Shown: piece by piece, positions 11,732 through 23,800 of the stretch | How the letters are laid out: the number at the start of each line of letters is the position of its first letter | Position numbering within the stretch: position 1 is the first letter of the stretch | Assembly: GCA_023627715.1 (NCBI GenBank) | Contig: JAMAHW010000052.1 | Span: 124,001 to 188,000 of the forward strand | Source of the DNA: Periconia sp. R9002 | Taxonomy: Eukaryota; Ascomycota; Dothideomycetes; Pleosporales; Periconiaceae | Direction of reading: 5' to 3' | DNA: 64,000 nt | Translations under genes and position numbers: made by a program | Notes under the pieces: model-generated | Database searches by the model: none | The model's input: only the letters and a program-made list of their open reading frames with translations | Told to the model about the DNA's origin: nothing

Positions 11732-12599
11732 GCCTTTGGATCACTTGACGACACACGTTTTCGACAAATAATTTCATTGCAACCTACGCGTATTAGCTTG
11801 CTTATATTATTGATTTCAGCTTGTAATATGTATCTAGGGCAGCCAAGGACTCTACACAAGCCTGCTGAGTCATGTCCACAACAATCCCATTTTTCAGAGA
11901 AGACGATATTTTTGAGTGTATTGCTAACGTGCAATTCACCTCACCAATCGTGCTTTATAATATGATCCATGAAATGTTGTAATTTCCGTCTTGCAGCATC
12001 TTCACAAGCCTTCTAGATGTTGTCGGTATAATAATAATTGTACGTAATTAGTTGTATCTTCTCATCTGCCACGATTTTGTTCAATCCGTCGGCCGGGTTC
12101 TGGAAGTTCGCATTCAGTATCTTCTAGACATGACGTTGAATGGCGTTGCGAACATAGTCGTCGGCCAGGACGTGAGCGAGAACGGCGCGTACAAAGCGAT
12201 TAATTAGAGAGGCAACCGTCTGTAGGTGGGATTTTGCAATGTCGCCCCCATCGACTGCTATGCTCATGGAAGAACTCAGCTAGCAGAACACAGTTATAGT
12301 TCACAGGAAGCTCACAACCTCGGGTGTTGTGATAAACCTAATCACGTAAGAGTGTAACCTTGAAAGAACTGCTGAACTTACTGCTTTGCTCCATTCGAGC
12401 ATATCACCATGCCTAGATCTATGCTCTTTAAATACATGCCACCTTTCCTTCGAAGGAGCGCCAAAATATCGATGCACAATTCACTATGTATCCAACCAAA
12501 TCCCTTGAGAATCAGGTGGCAACCCTTGTTCACGTCACCACCATACAGCAAAGCGGCCCCAACCAGTCCTACTGTGTTTGAGTAACACATCAGCACCAA

Positions 12600-12915
12600 C
12601 GCCCATCAGACAGGGAAAAACACCTGCGACATCGATGTTCTACTTGCCGAAGACGATGACACTGCGGACGTGTGCTGGAGGTTGCAGATTGCAGAAGGAG
12701 AGGACCTGCTGGATAGATTGTCGCCGTATGCGCTCGCGTTCGAAAACATGGTTCAAGGGCTGAAGATTATGACGAATATGTTCATGCATTTCAGGGTAAA
12801 TCCGCGTCGCTCGTAGTGAAGCGGATAATTAACCAAAAGGAACGGGTATTTAGAGATGGCGACAAGGATGCAGTCTCGTCTAGTTTTGCGGAGAAGGCGA
12901 GGGGAGATCTATAGT
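12600..12915 (+). pseudogene. Unidentified degraded coding fragment
   Basis: One frame reads CDIDVLLAEDDDTADVCW and then EDLLDRLSPYALAFENMVQ up to a stop near 12815. Directly after it another frame continues with GKSASLVVKRIINQKERVF and ends AEKARGDL-stop near 12915. Composition (acidic, amphipathic, no low complexity) suggests former protein-coding sequence crossing a frameshift or intron. The family is not recognised. Confidence 0.3.
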
Positions 12916-13634
12916 AGATAAGGGCAAGAATACGGATAACAAATGAATCAGCATTTAAGATAGGTCTCGAAACATGTACATATTCTAAAAATTAATTCCT
13001 AGCGTATTTAAATTCGCTGCGTACGCAAAGGGTGCTCCTAATAAGAACCTTTTAATTAACCCCCCTTAGTACTCTCTATTCTCTCCACTAAAACTATACG
13101 GTCTTAAAACGCGTATCCCACTTTCTAGTTTTATTCACAGGCCAAATCTAGTAACGAAAATCCTCTGCTCCCGCTGTAGGTCTGATAATGAACTCCAACG
13201 TGGCTCCCCAGTACGGAAATAGCGTGTAACGGAGGGCCTACGGAAGCTCTTACCACACCCTGTACTAACAACAGCAACAACACGGTTTCTCATCAAGGCT
13301 GACATGCCAGATTCAGAAAGCAGGTTGAAATTTGCTCAGATGGTGATGTGCCGAGAGCAGTTCGAGAAGTCTTATTTCGCCTCTAGAACAGTCGAGAGCT
13401 TGGTATCCAAACTGGCCGCTCATGACCGACAATATTGAAGGACGTACTGGAGAAGTGATTATCTAGCGGAGGCTGTGCCTAGGCAGCAGCCCCGGATATT
13501 ATGAACAAGTAAGGCTCAAACCAATGTCAAGAGCGTTGCTTAATTGGTCCTTCCGCACAACCCGAGCCATGCCTAGCTCAACCTTCAGCTGGATTTCCGA
13601 ATAATTAGTAAATTGGACAATGAACCGCATCAGG

Positions 13635-13659
13635 TTCGCTTCGCTTCGCTTCGCTTCGC
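13635..13659. repeat. (TTCGC)5 microsatellite
   Basis: Five exact tandem copies of TTCGC. Confidence 0.9.
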
Positions 13660-14246
13660 TTACGCTACTGTATGAATTAGGGAACGTATCTAATTTAGGC
13701 TAGGCAAACGATGTCTATTTTAATACGCAAATATCCGGTACAGGTGGTGTGTTTTTGGCTCCTGCTGTGAATCTTCATAGAAAAAGTAGAACTAATATTT
13801 CTGAACTCGATCAGTTTGTTGCGAGACAATTTCGGCTAACAAGCTACATAGTTTTGTACCTTTTATGGCCACTTATACCATTCTTAATTGTCTCATTCTC
13901 TCATTATCTACTAAAAGATTACCCCAGTACAAAACCTATGGCCTTTGGGGGTCGGTCGCCCCCCCCTGTCAGTGGCAGCAAATAATATAGAGCTTCGGAC
14001 GCAGCGCCCTCCTAAGAGAACGCCTTGCCACGATCGAGCACTTGATTGGTCTGCCTTGCAAGGCAAAGGGCAATGTTCGCTTTCTGATACGAACAGCCTA
14101 CTGACCGGATGAGCTGATAAGATCAGCCTTCTGGCCAAATGATCTGATGCGAAAACCTCATCCTTTTGTCTGCGTCCTCAAACATTCCACCTGTGGATCA
14201 GCAAACCGCCGACCGAGGTTCCACACCAGACCTAATCGTTTTCAAA

Positions 14247-16475
14247 ATGGCATTATCATTCAGCGCGGGCCACTTGACACTTTCCACCTGGGGCTTTTCG
14301 GCGGGCGACATCGCAGTCCTCTCTGGTGCTGGACGTGCAGTCGGGAACTGGATTATGAATCAGATCAAAGACCAAGCTCTACTACAATTCCTGAAAGTCG
14401 ATCCAGAAGATCTCATACCACGTAAAGGCCTTGTAGATCCAGTCGCTCTCCACAAGAGGTGGGATGTTCGGCTGACACTGCTCCAGAATGGACAGAGAAG
14501 GGTTATTGGTGGGAAAGGAGGGGCAGTGATCGAAAGTATGGGCATCTTTAGCTGGCTCATGACCATCATTGTCAGCGGATTGGACGCTTCCCTACGAGTC
14601 GGCGACATGAAGAACGTCATGGCGAGCTTCTTGAACGCTCTTTTTGAGGAGCATGTTGACGGGCTTGACTATCTACAACGGGAACTGCCGCAACATATAC
14701 AAGGATGGATGTCAGCAGCTGTGGTTCGTAATATAGCACGCAAAGCGAGACAAGAATGGGCTATACTTCTCGAGAAAAAGCTTCGACTACCTGGTATGAT
14801 GCCACCAGAGGAGAAAGACGAGGTGGAACGCTTTCTTGTCTGGCTTTCGGGAGCACGCAACCAGAGGGGAAACAGAAGGTTTGAAACGGCCTCCAGTGAC
14901 GTATACTGTTTAGCACTGGTCTTTCAAAGCATCGGACTGGATCTTCTTAAGGCAATTTTGGCCGAGAAAGAGGAATTGGATGGTGATGAAAGCACACTTC
15001 TAGTCGTCTTCAATCCAGCAGCCCTAAGTATTGGACAGCCCCAAAAAACCGAATTTGTCATTAGGGAAAGACAAATCCGCCCCATCCGTGCAGGCATGCG
15101 TATCCCTTTAAATTTTAAGGAAGAATGCGTCTCCCTCTGGCCTGGCGCCATATCAGAGAATAACGATCGACGACAAAGGTTCAAAGAAGGTGCAGAGGCC
15201 GGTAGAAGTCTTAAGATCTTCCCTGTTTTTCCTGCAGATGAGCTACATGGCTTCGGATATGGACTAAGCGATGATACATCGGCTCTGGTTGGGCGTGTCG
15301 AATCATCCATCTACAGAGTTGTGTCCGGTATATTCCCAGTTGTCAACCCTGCACTGGTAGATGCTGTGTCTCGTATTATGGCACAATACCCCGATTGGAG
15401 AATTGTGGAGGGCGAGAGTGCATTTGCATACCTTCAAACGAATTCGGCTTGCCTGAGCAAGGTACAAGTCTTAGTTCTGGGGTATTATTACGCCATTCTG
15501 GAGAAAGTTCTCGATACTTCTCAATTGACGATCCAAGAAGCTTATGGTACTTGGCAATGGTCCGATCTACACTTATTATACCAACTCAACACAATCCTCG
15601 TGGATAACACTCGCGAGACCGCCAATTCAGGAAGCCAGCATGGGAGCAAGGTACAATACATCAAGCGTGAGGGAATCTTGAAACTCCTCGCTATGCTTTT
15701 CGCCGGAGCCGAAGAGAGTCAGTGGGAAGCCGTGGGCGACAGGACGATTGGTATCCACGGCAAAATTTCCATTGTCTCATCCAGTCTCTTAGCCACTGGC
15801 CACATAGCTGACTATGCCATGAGGTTCTGTCTTCTTGACATAGATTCTTCAGCGATTCCAAGCACTGCTAGGGGCCTTGTCCTGAGCGGAGAGAGCACCT
15901 TTCTGGTACGTGTCAACCAGGTACCGGGAGACGAGTGTCTACAGGACGTTAGTAAAATGAACCCAAACAAACTGGATCAGGATTTCACTTCACACATTGA
16001 GCCTGACTGGGATAATGATCTCCAGGCATGCCAAGTTGTCTTCCGCTACAAAGGCCGTGTTATACGGCGATTGTCTCCACTGTCGATTGAGCGAGCATTG
16101 CTGAGCCCAGTTAGAGTTGTCCAAGGCGTCCCTAGACCTGATAGTGTTCCGGAGAAGGTATGTGTAGCGTCAGTCGAGCATTGCTTCTTGGGCTACCCTG
16201 GTCAAAATGTAAATGGCTCGACTTACAACCCAAACCAACCACCCATAATACTTCCCTTCAGAGGTCGTACTAAGGCCCAGGTCTGCATGCGGACCGTATA
16301 CCATGGGATCAACTTTATCAACATCAGATTCCTCGAGTTTTGGGCGTCGCCGTCCTGGGCCGAGATAACGAGAGCACCAAAAGGTCAGGGACATATAATC
16401 ATCTTGCACAAACCTGGAGATAAGCCATTGGAAGAGGAGGCCTGGGAGACGAGTAGATGGGTAATCATAATGTGA
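14247..16475 (+). CDS. Large protein of unknown function within HET cluster
   Basis: An intact 742-codon frame without introns. The open frame begins 27 codons earlier (14166), but the second ATG at 14247 has the better context (AAAATGGC) and begins the conserved-looking MALSFSAGHLTLSTWGFS. I do not recognise the domain. Visible features: a Gly/Ala-rich AVLSGAGRAVGNWIM near residue 25, a basic LLQNGQRRVIGGKGG near residue 95, an amphipathic segment FSWLMTIIVSGL near residue 105, and an even, globular composition without signal peptide or clear membrane anchor. No Walker A motif of usual form is seen. It sits between a dead HET gene and an intact HET gene and has escaped the mutations that destroyed its neighbours, suggesting selection. 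A role in recognition or signalling with HET proteins is inference only. Confidence 0.8.
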   Translation: MALSFSAGHLTLSTWGFSAGDIAVLSGAGRAVGNWIMNQIKDQALLQFLKVDPEDLIPRKGLVDPVALHKRWDVRLTLLQNGQRRVIGGKGGAVIESMGIFSWLMTIIVSGLDASLRVGDMKNVMASFLNALFEEHVDGLDYLQRELPQHIQGWMSAAVVRNIARKARQEWAILLEKKLRLPGMMPPEEKDEVERFLVWLSGARNQRGNRRFETASSDVYCLALVFQSIGLDLLKAILAEKEELDGDESTLLVVFNPAALSIGQPQKTEFVIRERQIRPIRAGMRIPLNFKEECVSLWPGAISENNDRRQRFKEGAEAGRSLKIFPVFPADELHGFGYGLSDDTSALVGRVESSIYRVVSGIFPVVNPALVDAVSRIMAQYPDWRIVEGESAFAYLQTNSACLSKVQVLVLGYYYAILEKVLDTSQLTIQEAYGTWQWSDLHLLYQLNTILVDNTRETANSGSQHGSKVQYIKREGILKLLAMLFAGAEESQWEAVGDRTIGIHGKISIVSSSLLATGHIADYAMRFCLLDIDSSAIPSTARGLVLSGESTFLVRVNQVPGDECLQDVSKMNPNKLDQDFTSHIEPDWDNDLQACQVVFRYKGRVIRRLSPLSIERALLSPVRVVQGVPRPDSVPEKVCVASVEHCFLGYPGQNVNGSTYNPNQPPIILPFRGRTKAQVCMRTVYHGINFINIRFLEFWASPSWAEITRAPKGQGHIIILHKPGDKPLEEEAWETSRWVIIM

Positions 16476-16913
16476 GCAGTCTTCAGACGAGTGGGCGACT
16501 TAAGAACTCAACCCAGGCAAAGTAGCGCGAAACCTCTATATTTTTCCACCTCTAGCAGGAGGGCGACTGATCCGTTCTCATGCTCTCAAGTTCACTAGGA
16601 AATTTGATTCTGTTCATATTTATAAGGGACGAGTACTAGCGGAGCTGTGATGGTGCCTCTGCTTGGCAACACGCTATAATACCTACTGTTGCATGCAGCA
16701 CTCTTGCTCTTCAGCCAGATTTACAAACAATCGCCTCCGACGCAAGGCCGTGGCTGATGCGGGTCGGCCATCCCCTGCATTAGGTGGTGGCACACCACTG
16801 CCTGTGCAGCATACTTACACATCAGTTTCGAGCTAGTTTCCCTCTACGTACCATCCATGTACGATTTAGATAGATGGTGGGCATTAGAGTGCTTCGATCT
16901 GTTGTGGTTTGGG
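16476..16913. other. Convergent intergenic region with repeat
   Basis: Separates the unknown gene from the convergent HET gene. Contains copy 2 of the dispersed repeat at 16727-16798. No gene seen. Confidence 0.5.
16727..16798. repeat. Dispersed repeat, copy 2 (about 70 bp)
   Basis: Aligns in the same orientation with 8822-8896, sharing ATCGCCTC, CGTGGCTG and TGCGGGTCGGCCAT; most differences look like transitions. Confidence 0.6.
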
Positions 16914-19192
16914 TCAGATGAGAGTAATAATCTCCTCTTCTGCCGTGCGATGCGCCTCAAACAACTCTCTGATTGCCGTGGAACCATACTCGCCGTTGCG
17001 GAGCTCGAGGAGTCCTATTCTTGTGTATTGCTTTGTTTCCCTGTCATGTAACCGTAGGATAAGAGCGTCGAGAGCGCTTTCATTACGAGGATTGTATCCA
17101 TCGCTGTCTTCGTGGGTGCCTTCGTCGCTTGCAGGCTCGTCTTCGTGTAGACAATATTGGACCACGATAATGCAAACAGAGTGTGGCTCACAAATGCCTT
17201 GCTCATCCATATAAGTCCTGGCATCATTTCTTCCTGGATTTATTTCACGTATGCCATGTTTAGGAAACTCGAGGAATCCAGAGGAGTGGAAACAGGTGTT
17301 TGACGCGTTTGACACATGAGCCGGTTTGAAAGTAGCAGGCAACGGTTTGCACTTGATATCGATAGAAGCGTGCTCAACCTCACCAGAGAGCTTGCCACTC
17401 CAAGCGATCCCAACGAGCTCAGTCCCGAATAATCGACCTGAATGATCGCCATGCCATATAGTCAGAACACTGACAAGAATAGTAGCGTTGCTAGATGCCC
17501 AACTCCATGTAGGTGCTCTCCATTCCGTTACAGTCTTCCAGATAAGGTTCTCAGGAAAGAGATACTCTTTGTACCAACATAGTTCTTGCAGTATTCGACT
17601 CTTCCATAAGCCTGCAACTAATTCGTCACCGTTCCAACGGCTGATTTGTTGCGTTATGCCGCGCAGTGCCACTAATTTGTCCGAATCCGGACTGAGCTTG
17701 CAGCGAGAATAAGCGGTACGAAATGTACACCACGCCACATACAGATCGTTGGTCAACCCGGGTGACTGATGGAGTAGGGTTGAGCTCGCATCTGGGTCGT
17801 TTTTTTGTGTTGGCGTCAAGGTGCGTAGTCTTCTCTTCAATACAGTAGGATCATAAAGATCGAACGACAATGACCTCTGCAGAAGACCCGTCGGGTATGT
17901 TTCAGATGCTGTACACTCGTAGCACTCCCAGAAAAGCTGTATGTGTGTAAAATGCATAATACGACGAGAGAGCTGCCTTTCTTGACTGACCCAAGCTCTT
18001 GAATTAAGCACTGCTTTTTCTATGCATTGACTCGTCAAATTTTTCACATCACATAAGTACGAGCCCTCCAAACGGAATCCAGTACGCCTCCCATCTAGCC
18101 AGGTCGCATTCGGATCGAAATTTGCTTCTACGCGTTGAGGGACTATCACCTTGGGGTCTCTGTTACAGAATAAGCCTCCATGGCCGTTCTCCGCCGAAGT
18201 CGCTGCCAGCGTGCATGCTGCTCCTGCATATATGTGGTCCATGCGGCCAGCCTCGGCTGCCCATTCATCATCATTATCCTGAAGGATACAACTACAATGT
18301 TCAGCTAAGGGCGGAAGAGAAACTCCGGGAGCACATACAGTGAGTCAATCCAGAGGTACTGGATACCAAGACGTCGAGTGACAAAAGCGGCATCTTGAAA
18401 CGTCTTGGGCAGCACTGTTGGCTGAATACCACCACTTAATAGGTATTGCGTCTCTGAATTTAACGAGATTGGTGTTATCCCTCCCCAGCAATGCGAGAGG
18501 CAGACATATTCTTCATTGTTGAACTCGTCAGTACAGCAAAGTGTAATCGCGTCGTCATGTTCTCTTCCTACATCGAGAAGTCTTGAAGGATACCCAGGTG
18601 ATCGTAATGAACTTTGAGCGCCGCATTCTCCATGATTGGCACAGCATGCACGATAACTTTGGACAAGAAAATCTATGGCCGCATCTGATCGAGTACTAGA
18701 CGGTAGATCAAGTCGCATAGAAGTGTTACTCGTACCTGTTTCTCGTTTAAACTCATGTTTGGTACAATATTCGAAAGGCTTACTTGGCCAAGGTTCAAAG
18801 AACAAAGTAGTGCTTCGATAAATATCTGGCTCTGGCCCATAAAAGTATAAGGTTGGAAAGGTGTCGTTGACGCCGAGGCCATACATTCCTATAATGCCTC
18901 TCCATTTGACTGCAGATGGGGAAAGCTCTGCATCTGTATAAGACCACGCCAAAGAGCAGATTGCGCATGGTAACTTTATTGCCCTTTCAAAAGACTCGAA
19001 TGTGGAATGGTGCATGAAGTGCACAGCATGATGGCGTTCGGGCAAAACGGAAATGTTACCAAGCAAGAACTGGCCACAAGGTTCGCAATACAGATTTTGA
19101 GCCATTTTTGGATCACCTTGGAATAGTTCAAGGTGCGATGGAAGTGAAATGCTCGGCCACAGACGATCAATTGATACACTGTTGCCTGGCAA
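16914..19192 (-). CDS. Intact HET-domain protein
   Basis: Two exons: 19192-18339 and 18291-16914, with a 47-nt intron (GTATGT donor, GTAG acceptor) that falls inside the HET core. Splicing gives LWIDSLCILQDNDDEWAAEA, exactly the conserved motif, and a protein of 743 residues. HET blocks in order: YVCLSHCWGG (about residue 227), LPKTFQDAAFVTRRLGIQY, MDHIYAGAACTLAATSAENG, SRAWVSQERQLSRRIMHFT (about 385), SRCKLSPDSDKLVALRGI and RAPTWSWASSNATI (about 548). HET proteins mediate vegetative incompatibility and cell death. The N-terminal 220 residues include CEPCGQFLL and CAICSLAW, a common cysteine-containing preamble. Translation might instead begin at 19105 (AAAATGGC). Only undamaged HET gene of three in this block. 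Confidence 0.92.
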
Positions 19193-20843
19193 GAGCTTAG
19201 TAATGACCTAACCTAGCCGACTGTGACTGATTACACCAATCAATTGCGAAGAAGAAAACACTTTTTTTGATACCCTAGCCGACAGGCAGCCTTCATCTTA
19301 CCTATGTATTCTTCTTACAGGGACGGGCCAGTCGAGTCACCTAGGATCACGACCATCAGTCTTATATGACGCCATTAATATTCTTTTCTTGGGTCGTTCT
19401 AGTATTAAAAGGCTGTCCGCCTTTTTTGGTTCTTAGTTTTAGATCTTGTTTTTGTGGCGGTAGAACCCCTCCAAATTGGGCACAAAAAAATCTTCTTACA
19501 TCTAATAAACCAAAATGTCAAATTGCACGAAGCCCTGGCCGGTACAATTAAAACTGTAGTATATTCACGGATCTGAAAGCGCTCGAACAGCATAAGCAGG
19601 ATTAATGCCAGCCGATATGAGTGGCAGATTAAAGGAGAGAGAAGGGAGAAAAGCTTCAAGTCACCTCGACCGCAGTTTCAAAAAGATGAGTACTCACTTG
19701 ATATGGCCGCAGTTGTTACACGGCAGAATTATAAAAGAGAATAGTGGAGGAAAGATGCCGAAGATGTGTGAGTCTATAGATGGTATGCAACATGCAAACG
19801 GCGCACAGTATATCAGGTGTGCGATTACCTGTGACACGGGCTTGGGCACACACACAAAGCCTTCCTGCTGAGGATGAAGTTTACCCTCAAGCTATTGCTT
19901 AGTACTTCAGTCGTGGCTATTCAACGCACACTGGTAACGATCTCTGCATGATGTTACAGTAGTGAATAGTTCTCATGGTAGCTCACAAAGGCCCCGAAGA
20001 ACCACCCCATGATATAATTAAAGATCAAAATCGACAACGCTCTATTCCTGCTTAAAAGTTTTACTATCAACCTATCCCAAACAAAAATACAATACTTCTT
20101 TCATTTAGCAAGGTAAAGACCAAGGCACATGCTGGATAGGGTAAGCTGCCTAAACATCAATGTGCTTACCGGTAGCACTCAACAGTAATTGATGACCACC
20201 TTTACGGCACATAAATATGAAAAAATTCGCTCAGCCTTGCAGTCAAGAGTGGGGATTGCAAGAACCAGCTACTACGAAAGAGAAAAATGAGGCAGGAGAT
20301 AAGTTAGGGAGAGGTGGGCGGCTTGCTGTTTTGTGGGTGTTTAGTAAGACATTGAGGTCATAAACAAACGCCAACAAGAGCCAGTTAGAGAAGGATAAGC
20401 TAGTCCGAGATGCTCCCTTGTGTAATTGATTTCGTCTTTCGAATGTTTTTCAGAGCTTTCCATTTCAACTAATTCTACTCGTACACAACCATATCCACCT
20501 CTCTACCTACCCCATGCACGCCCGCTATCTTTCCATCCATCCATCCAGCATGATACCGTTGTGTTCCTAAGCTTGTCTTCCAATCCCAAACGATACCTTT
20601 CCTTCCCTCTATCCAGGGTGTATAAAACATGAAGGAAAACAAAATTTACATACCAACTCCGCACGCTATGCGACGCGATGCTATGCGATGCAAAAGATGG
20701 GAATGGCGCAGCGTACTGTTTTGAAGGGAAAGAGGAAGAAGAAAATAATCCCGATGTATACCCCCGCACCACTCTCGCCATACCATGATACGCAAAAGGG
20801 TGTTTCTTGGGCCGGGGAAGGGAGAGGGGGCAGTAGGTCTGAA
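19193..20843. other. Intergenic, no gene seen
   Basis: Lies between two minus-strand genes. It should contain the promoter of the HET gene (near 19200-19500) and the 3' region of the Rad5-type gene (20600-20843). Open frames of 60-92 codons have no recognisable features. Confidence 0.5.
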
Positions 20844-23800
20844 TTAACTAAGCAACTCCTTGATATCCTCGATGCGCTGGATACGTTTCTCTTCGTCCGA
20901 CATCATACCTAGGGACGATGCACTGTTCCGATTCCGACGTTAGTAATCTTCTCACGTACACTTCCGCAAAAGAGTCCTTTGAAGCAAAAACTTGAAAGGA
21001 AGTGGAGCCGGGGGGTAACTCACATGAACTTCTTCCTCTCCTGAATCCTCAACATCTTCTCCTCAATACTGTCCTGCACGATGAACCTCACAACCTTAAC
21101 CTCATCCGTCTGCCCCATGCGATGCACGCGATCAATAGCCTGCGCCTCGACGGCAAAACTCCACCACGGGTCCATGACGAAGACGTGGCTGGCGCACGTG
21201 AGGTTGAGCCCGACGCCGCCGGCTCGCAGACTGAGCAAGAGAACGTACGGTGTCGTGGAAGCGGCAAATTCGGCGAGTGTGGTGGCACGGAGCTTCTGCG
21301 ACATGGAGCCGTCAAAGCGGAGGTAGGGGATGTGGTCGCGGTCGAGGGCGGGCTGGATGAGGTCGAGGAAGGAGGTAAATTGAGAGAAGACGACGGATTT
21401 GGCGAGCGGGTTGGCACGGTGGAGGGTTTTGAGGTGGGTAAGGAGGGCTTCGGTTTTTGCGGAGCCGCTGAGGCCGATGCGGCGGAGCGAGATGCGGGAA
21501 TTCTGGGTGGAGGATGGGGCGGTGCTGTGGAAAGGACTGTCTTTTGAATCTTCGGTTAGGGGTTGACGCTCGTGGCGGACGACTTCGAAGACGTCGCGGG
21601 CGTTGATTGGAGAGCGGCAGTTGAAACAGCGTGGGACTTCGCCCTTCTCACGTTGGTGTTCGATGTAGTTGAGCAAACAGTCTTTACAGGCTGAGTGCCA
21701 GCATCCCGTCACGGTCTGGTCAATCATGGGTTCCTCGGAACAGATGGGACATTCAGCGTCAGACTCGGATTGGATCTCCTTCAGCACGTTAGCGCCGAAC
21801 TGATTGACGTCTTGGTCGCCGTCGGTTGTGAAGCGCTGGATGAGACTTTCCAGGTCCATGTCATCGGCCAGTCCATTTGCCAGGTCAGATGCGAGCGCAG
21901 CATCCGCTTCGTCGGCGACGATTTCGGCTTTGCGAGTCAGTATTGGATGGCAGCACGATTGGCGGAGACGTAAGATCTGAGCGAAGATGGTAGTGTAGGA
22001 CTTTAGCAGATTGCCTTTCTCCGCTTGGGTATCGAACACCATCTTTGCACGGAGGTAGATGTGGTCGTACACATCGCGCTCGTCCTTTGAAAGCTCAATC
22101 TTCTCCACATTGATTGTTCGGGGCGGGAGCGGAACGAGTGCTTTGCCATCAGGAGTCTTCATATCTTTGGTCCGACGGATGACGAGTGGTTCGAGCACTG
22201 TCTGCACGACGTCGAGCGCTCTTATGAATTCTCCTGCCTCGAACGGAACGGTAATGAATGTCTTCCAGAATGAGAAATTGCTCCAGGGTTCCACCTTCAA
22301 AAAGCGAACCAAGCTGAAAAGATCCTCCAGGCGATTGACGATGGGCGTACCCGTAAGAACCCACCTGTGACGTGCACTCAGCTCGTAGCACGCCTTTGCA
22401 GTTTTGGATTGCCGGTTTTTGATAAAATGCGCCTCGTCGAGGATGATGCGGAAATAATCGAGCGAGAAAATCCCTCCATGGGAACCACGATTACCGTCCT
22501 CTTTTACGACTTGGCCGTATTCAGAAAGTACTGTTCCGTAGCTGGTGATGACGACATTCGGGGCGTTCGCGCCGTTGGACGCGCTGCAGAGTTTCTGTAA
22601 GTTCACGGCCTTTTCTGAACCATAGTAGACAAGGGTCTTCAAGGTTCCCTCTTCGGAAGCCTTTTCTGCTTCGCTTTCCCACTGCGCGAGCAACGACATG
22701 GGTGCAATTACCAGTGTGGTATATGGAGCTGATTCAACCTCGGCGCTGCTCTTGGAAAGTCGCGGAAGCTGATCAACCGTGCCTGGCAACTGGTCTGTCG
22801 GAGGTTCTAGTCGGTGCGTGTGAATCAAGCTCATCATCTCTATAGTTTTGCCCAGACCCATCTCGTCGGCCAAAATCCCACCCAAACAATTCTGCTCCTG
22901 TTTCGGGAACTCCAGTGAGAGTTCTCCTGAGTACGGGTTCACATAGAACATGGATTGGTCTTCGATGACTGGAACAGGCATGCTGTCTGCATCCTGAGTG
23001 GGCCATTCGTACTCCTCCCACAGTGGATGCATGGACTCTTCTTTATGATTTGGGGACTCCGCTTTCTCTTTTCCAATCATCCAATGCAAAGCTTGCCGCT
23101 GGTATTTGCGAAGGTCAAGACGAAACGTGTCAGCTGGGGTCATCTCTGGGGTATTGAAGTCGAACGACTGAGCCTTCCTGTATAACGAATCGAGCTGGTC
23201 CTGTTCGAGCTCTTTGCCGTCTTCCCCTTCGTCTGAAGGAGGCGAAGAGCTCGGGTCAGCAGTTGGGTTGTTCTTTCGTTTGAGCTTGTCTGGTTCCTCT
23301 TTCTGAGTGGCCTGTAACAGACCCTGTCTTTTATGCTTCTCGGTGTTCGCATTCTCCCTAGTTGGATGCAGGTTGATAGCCTCAAACAGCTTCACCAAAC
23401 CAACTTGCCGTAACCGCAGCGCCTGCTCATCCGAACTTTCCTGTTGTTCAAAAATGCTGGTCTGACGATTAGCATCCGGCTTAACGAATTTTCTCGTGTC
23501 AAATGCGCTACGGAGTAGTCTGGCCTGTAGCTGGAGATATACGGTTTCCCCCGTTCTGATTTTGTCCGGGGCATAAACAACCTTCCCTTCGAACGCACAT
23601 ATTTTCTGGTCGATCAGAATGGAGATCCAGTTCGCCGATTCATTTTCGAGGCGGCCGACCTCTTCCCCCTTGTGATTTGTGAAGCGCACCATAACATCTG
23701 GTTTTTTGACTTGAACCACACGTTTAGGAGTCTTGCCAGTCTTTGGTTGCGACTTTTGGCGCGAAATGCCGACCTTCTCATCATGCTTCAGCAAGCCCGT

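Larger units (their letters stand above)
11732..14246. other. Intergenic, with one degraded coding stretch
   Basis: Mostly non-coding and AT-rich. The unidentified coding-like stretch at 12600-12915 and a TTCGC array at 13635-13659 are listed separately. A 73-codon minus-strand frame at 12378-12599 has a loosely ankyrin-like string (YGGDVNKG) but too little to call. Confidence 0.45.

Noticed and set aside
12378..12599. Ankyrin-like string on the minus strand (YGGDVNKG)
   Set aside because: Only one partial repeat and no continuation; likely chance.
21002..21547. 181-codon plus-strand frame
   Set aside because: Antisense shadow of the helicase C region of the Rad5-type gene.
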